Assembly (NCBI GenBank): GCA_038527215.1
Contig: JBCBGC010000122.1
Coordinates: 1-26,257, forward strand
Origin: JAWPMV01 sp038527215
GTDB taxonomy: Bacteria > Bacteroidota > Bacteroidia > J057
DNA: 26,257 nucleotides
Reading direction: 5' to 3'
Shown piece by piece: positions 23,278 to 26,257 of this stretch (positions are counted from its first letter, which is position 1; each line of letters begins with the position of its first letter). The translations under genes were made by a program, and so were the position numbers. The notes below the pieces were generated by a model that was not told where the DNA came from, did not search any database, and saw only the letters and a program-made list of their open reading frames with translations.

Positions 23278-24609
23278 ATGACTACATCTAACGAGCTAAA
23301 ACGCACCCTGGGCCCCCTCATGTTATGGGGACTAGGGGTAGGATACGTGATTTCGGGCATGTATTTCGGTTGGAACCTGGGCCTGCCAGAAGGAGGGACC
23401 GGCGGTCTGGCCATCGCGACCTTGTTTATCACCATCATGTATCTGTGCTTTACTTTTAGCTACACAGAACTGGCCTGCGCCATCCCCAAAGCAGGGGGCG
23501 CTTTTGATTATGCGACTCGAGCCCTGGGCAAGGATTGGGGCTTTGTAGGCGGCATGGCCCAGAATATAGAATTCATCTTTGCCCCTCCGGCCATCGCTTT
23601 TGCCATCGATGCCTACTTACGAAGTTTTCTTACCCTGCCGGTATGGGAGATCGGCGGCCTGGAAATTCCCTGGGTGGCCATTCTGGCCTACTTCATTTTC
23701 ACCGCCTTGAATATCTACGGGGTAGAAGCGGCGGCACGCTTCGAGTTGATGATCACGTTAGTCGCCGTAGCAGGTCTGTTGATTTTCGCAGGCAGCTCGG
23801 TCGGGAACTTTAGCATGGAAAGTCTGCAGCAAAATGCCTTCCCCAATGGCTACCAGGGCATCTTTCTGGCGATTCCTTTTGCCATTTGGTTTTATCTGGC
23901 CATTGAAGGCGTGGCCAATGTAGCGGAAGAGACCATCAACCCGCAGCGCAATGTGCTGATTGGTTTTGGCTCGGCTATCCTGACCCTGGTGTTACTGTGT
24001 ATCCTCACCTTTACCACTTCGGTGGGCATTGGCGGTTGGGAAGGCGTGGTGTATCCACCTGGTTCGGAAGTGGCTTCCGATGCGCCTCTGCCCCTCGGCA
24101 TGGCCCAGGTGATGGGAGAAGGACATTTCATGGTGCAACTCATTGCGGTGATTGGCTTATTTGGACTGGTGGCTTCCTTTCATGGGATCATTTTGGCTGC
24201 GGGGCGAGCCTCCTTCGAATTTGGGCGGGTCGGCTATGCACCCAAAGCCCTGGGCAAGGTTCATCCCAAGAATCAAACCCCGGCAAATGCCCTGCTTTTC
24301 AATATGGGGATCGGTATTATTGCTTTGCTGACGGGTAAAACGGGTGAGATCATCACCATCGCCTGCTTTGGGGCCTTGAGCCTGTACATCATTTCTATGA
24401 TTTCGCTCTTTGTCCTGAGAACAAATGAGCCAGAGCTGGAGCGTCCCTTTAAGGTGCCAGTATATCCCATCTTCCCAGGGCTTGCGCTGGTGATTGCCAC
24501 GGTAGCCCTGGTGGCGATTACGATATTTAATCCCTGGCTGGCCCTGATTTTCTTTGGGATTATGGGCGGGAGCTTTGGTTTGTACTGGGTAGGGGTGAGA
24601 AAAAGCTAA
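23278..24609 (+). CDS. Ethanolamine permease-type APC amino acid transporter
   Basis: 443 residues from the ATG at 23278. An in-frame ATG at 23149 would add 43 residues that are not membrane-like and is unlikely. About 12 membrane spans. The first segment 'LGPLMLWGLGVGYVISGMYFGWNLGLPEGG', continued by 'FTFSYTELACAIPKAGGAFDYATRALG' and 'GMAQNIEFIFAPPAIAFAI', is highly typical of the ethanolamine permease (TIGR00908-type, Eat) subfamily of the APC superfamily. 'AFAIWFYLAIEGVANVAEE' is the substrate-pore helix 6 region. No eutBC or other ethanolamine genes are present in the window, so a different amine substrate cannot be excluded. Confidence 0.88.
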   Translation: MTTSNELKRTLGPLMLWGLGVGYVISGMYFGWNLGLPEGGTGGLAIATLFITIMYLCFTFSYTELACAIPKAGGAFDYATRALGKDWGFVGGMAQNIEFIFAPPAIAFAIDAYLRSFLTLPVWEIGGLEIPWVAILAYFIFTALNIYGVEAAARFELMITLVAVAGLLIFAGSSVGNFSMESLQQNAFPNGYQGIFLAIPFAIWFYLAIEGVANVAEETINPQRNVLIGFGSAILTLVLLCILTFTTSVGIGGWEGVVYPPGSEVASDAPLPLGMAQVMGEGHFMVQLIAVIGLFGLVASFHGIILAAGRASFEFGRVGYAPKALGKVHPKNQTPANALLFNMGIGIIALLTGKTGEIITIACFGALSLYIISMISLFVLRTNEPELERPFKVPVYPIFPGLALVIATVALVAITIFNPWLALIFFGIMGGSFGLYWVGVRKS

Positions 24610-24632
24610 CCGTAGTAAGTTCGATTTATCGT

Positions 24633-24667
24633 CAAGGGTTTGGAAGAAAAACTTCCGAAGCCTTGAT
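24633..24667 (+). terminator. Imperfect hairpin after the permease gene
   Basis: TCAAGGGTTTGGAAG (24633-24647) and CTTCCGAAGCCTTGA (24653-24667) pair with two mismatches around an AAAAA loop. There is no clean T tract after it, so terminator function is uncertain. The remaining gap to the next start at 24808 is AT-rich and holds no gene. Confidence 0.45.
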
Positions 24668-24807
24668 GCTATTTTGGCCTAATTTTTCAATCAGGGGTGG
24701 ACATACTTTGGGGTTAGGACAAAATATCCTATTTTCAATATATCCCTCTCAATAATTCTTTTAACCCCAGGAAATATCCGCATGGTTTTTCCTGTAGTAA
24801 AGTCATT

Positions 24808-26257
24808 ATGCACAACCCTTCCCTTGCTTTTTCCCTGAGAACCCTGAGCTTGCTGGCGCTTTTGGTAAGCTATGTTACCTATTCCACCTTGTGGGCCCAG
24901 GATTCCCTGACAGAAGCCCCCCTTGATACAGCCATGCAGGCCAGAATGGACGAGGCTGATTCGCTGAGAAGGCTATATCAGTCTGACCTGGCTTTGGAAA
25001 TCTATGAACCCCTATTGAAGGACGCCCAGGAAGCGGAACAATGGAAAATTGTCCGATCATGCCATTTCGGATTAGGGTCAATCTATGCTGATCAGGGCCA
25101 GAATGAATGGGCCTTACAAGCACACGTAAAACCGGGACTAGAGGTCAATGATAAATATCTACAAAGCAATGCCCAGTTTGCATTATTGTTCAAACAACTG
25201 AAGACTCAGATTTTTTACAATGCCGGCCTGATTAGCCAAGGTATCTCCACCTTGACTGAGAGCGAGAAGATCCTCCCGGAAGCCAAAGAAGTTGCGATTC
25301 AAAACAAACAGTTTTCAGCCTTCCAATTTCAGAAGTGGGCCCTTTTTAATCTTGGGATGGTCCTCAACATCCGGAGCCAGCAATTCGACAAAGTTAAGTC
25401 CTATGGGCAAAAACTTCTCCAGGTCGTAGACGAAATCGAGTTCGGGCCGGGGATGGAATCAGCCTTCCAAACAGTTTGGGCGACCTACTACACCAATCTT
25501 GGAGAAATGTATGTAGCCATGGAGCAATTAGATTCTGCTCTCCTGATGAATGAAAAAGCGCTAAATTTTATTGGGTCGAGACAGGACTTTATCGCCTCGA
25601 GCATTCTCTTCAACCTGGCCAATATTTTGGCTGAAACCGGGCATCCCGAAGCGGCTATGGCCAAGGCTGATAGTGCCATTTTGGTCATGGGTTCAGTCCT
25701 TGGAGAAAATTCGCCAGAACTTACCAAAGTCTTCATTTTGAAAGCGAGGCTGTTTATGCAGGCAAGCCAGCCTGATTCGGCAAGAGCTTATTTGGAGCGG
25801 GTCTTAAAGTTACGCAGCAAAGATCCAGACAAGCTCCTCCTTTCGGAGGGGATTCCTCCACATAGCAGTTTCGAATTAGAAGAATTTACCTTGACTGCGC
25901 TAAAAATGTTGTCTGCTTTGGAACTCCAGGAAGCCGATTTAAGTGCGCCCTCTTCACCCACAAGCCTTCAAAAGGTTCTGGAATACAGTGAGGTGGTCAA
26001 ATCTTTTGTCGATACCCTCCGCTTCAGTGGCCGGCTGGGGAGTAAGCCTGGCTACATTACTGCGCTGGACACCTTTGCTACGCAAATGGATATTGGCATT
26101 GAAGCGTCTTTTAGGCTAGCGCAGATTGAAACCGAAAGGGAAAAAGCATACTTTGAAAAAAGCCTCCAATTTTCTGAGGCCAATAAATATAACCAGCATC
26201 TTTTTGGGATTTTACAGGGGCAGCTTGACCAGATTGATGGGATACCCCCCGATTCCC
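24808..26257 (+). CDS. Exported TPR protein, probably with a CHAT domain beyond the window (3' end cut)
   Basis: Open from ATG at 24808 to the window end: 483 codons with no stop. A hydrophobic N terminus ending near 'TYSTLWAQDS' is a signal peptide. Helical TPR-like pairs follow ('SLRRLYQSDLALEIYEPLL', 'HFGLGSIYADQGQNEWALQ', 'YYTNLGEMYVAMEQLDSAL', 'SILFNLANILAETGHPEAA', 'LTKVFILKARLFMQASQPDSA'). The last part, 'FRLAQIETEREKAYFEKSLQFSEA' and 'QIDGIPPDS', matches the coiled linker that precedes CHAT domains in Bacteroidota TPR-CHAT proteins. CHAT is a caspase-like peptidase fold; it would lie downstream of position 26257, so that part is prediction only. Confidence 0.75.
   Translation, partial: MHNPSLAFSLRTLSLLALLVSYVTYSTLWAQDSLTEAPLDTAMQARMDEADSLRRLYQSDLALEIYEPLLKDAQEAEQWKIVRSCHFGLGSIYADQGQNEWALQAHVKPGLEVNDKYLQSNAQFALLFKQLKTQIFYNAGLISQGISTLTESEKILPEAKEVAIQNKQFSAFQFQKWALFNLGMVLNIRSQQFDKVKSYGQKLLQVVDEIEFGPGMESAFQTVWATYYTNLGEMYVAMEQLDSALLMNEKALNFIGSRQDFIASSILFNLANILAETGHPEAAMAKADSAILVMGSVLGENSPELTKVFILKARLFMQASQPDSARAYLERVLKLRSKDPDKLLLSEGIPPHSSFELEEFTLTALKMLSALELQEADLSAPSSPTSLQKVLEYSEVVKSFVDTLRFSGRLGSKPGYITALDTFATQMDIGIEASFRLAQIETEREKAYFEKSLQFSEANKYNQHLFGILQGQLDQIDGIPPDS

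Overview
The window looks like chromosome of a Bacteroidota bacterium, most likely a member of the Saprospiria (Lewinella/Haliscomenobacter-like). Two large secreted proteins end in type IX secretion (T9SS) sorting domains of the 'PNP..' type. Clear Shine-Dalgarno sequences are mostly missing, GC content looks to be around 50%, and the DUF58, CBM9-like, kelch lipoprotein and MBL-rhodanese proteins are of types common in that phylum. The genus assignment is inference; no rRNA or tRNA gene is present to anchor it.

Left part (1-5447), sulfur oxidation and detoxification. A SorA-type sulfite dehydrogenase (cut by the window edge), a membrane-anchored monohaem cytochrome c and a fatty-acid hydroxylase/sterol desaturase family protein form a rightward cluster. 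Facing them is a leftward group: a 35-residue membrane peptide, a DUF2892 protein, a TauE/SafE sulfite-exporter-type permease and an MBL-fold/double-rhodanese protein of the persulfide dioxygenase type. Together they could turn persulfide into sulfite and then oxidise or export it. Two Crp/Fnr-like boxes (TGTAA-N6-TCAC[A/C]) lie in the promoter regions of this block. The gap between the permease and the MBL-rhodanese gene is filled by a 42-bp tandem hairpin array.

Middle part (5552-15102): a CBM9-like lipoprotein; an ECF sigma factor with a charged membrane protein; a strongly structured non-coding stretch between terminators (7600-8186) that may encode a small RNA; a small possible helix-turn-helix protein; a secreted M43 (pappalysin/cytophagalysin) metalloprotease; a DUF58 protein; a TPR protein; a crotonase-fold protein overlapping a small membrane protein; and a kelch lipoprotein.

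Right part (15102-26257): a 1374-residue T9SS-exported beta-propeller protein with five ~100-residue repeats; an IS200-like Y1 transposase-related protein that keeps its HUH motif but has Gln where the catalytic Tyr should be, 36 nt downstream of a short comEC; a hairpin repeat array bounded by 13-bp inverted repeats; yaaA; an ethanolamine-permease-like transporter; and the first 483 codons of an exported TPR protein whose last visible part resembles the region before a CHAT protease domain.

The most unusual features are the HUH protein without its tyrosine next to comEC together with the hairpin repeat families, the shared Crp-like boxes on the sulfur genes, and the small-RNA-like interval at 7663-7916.
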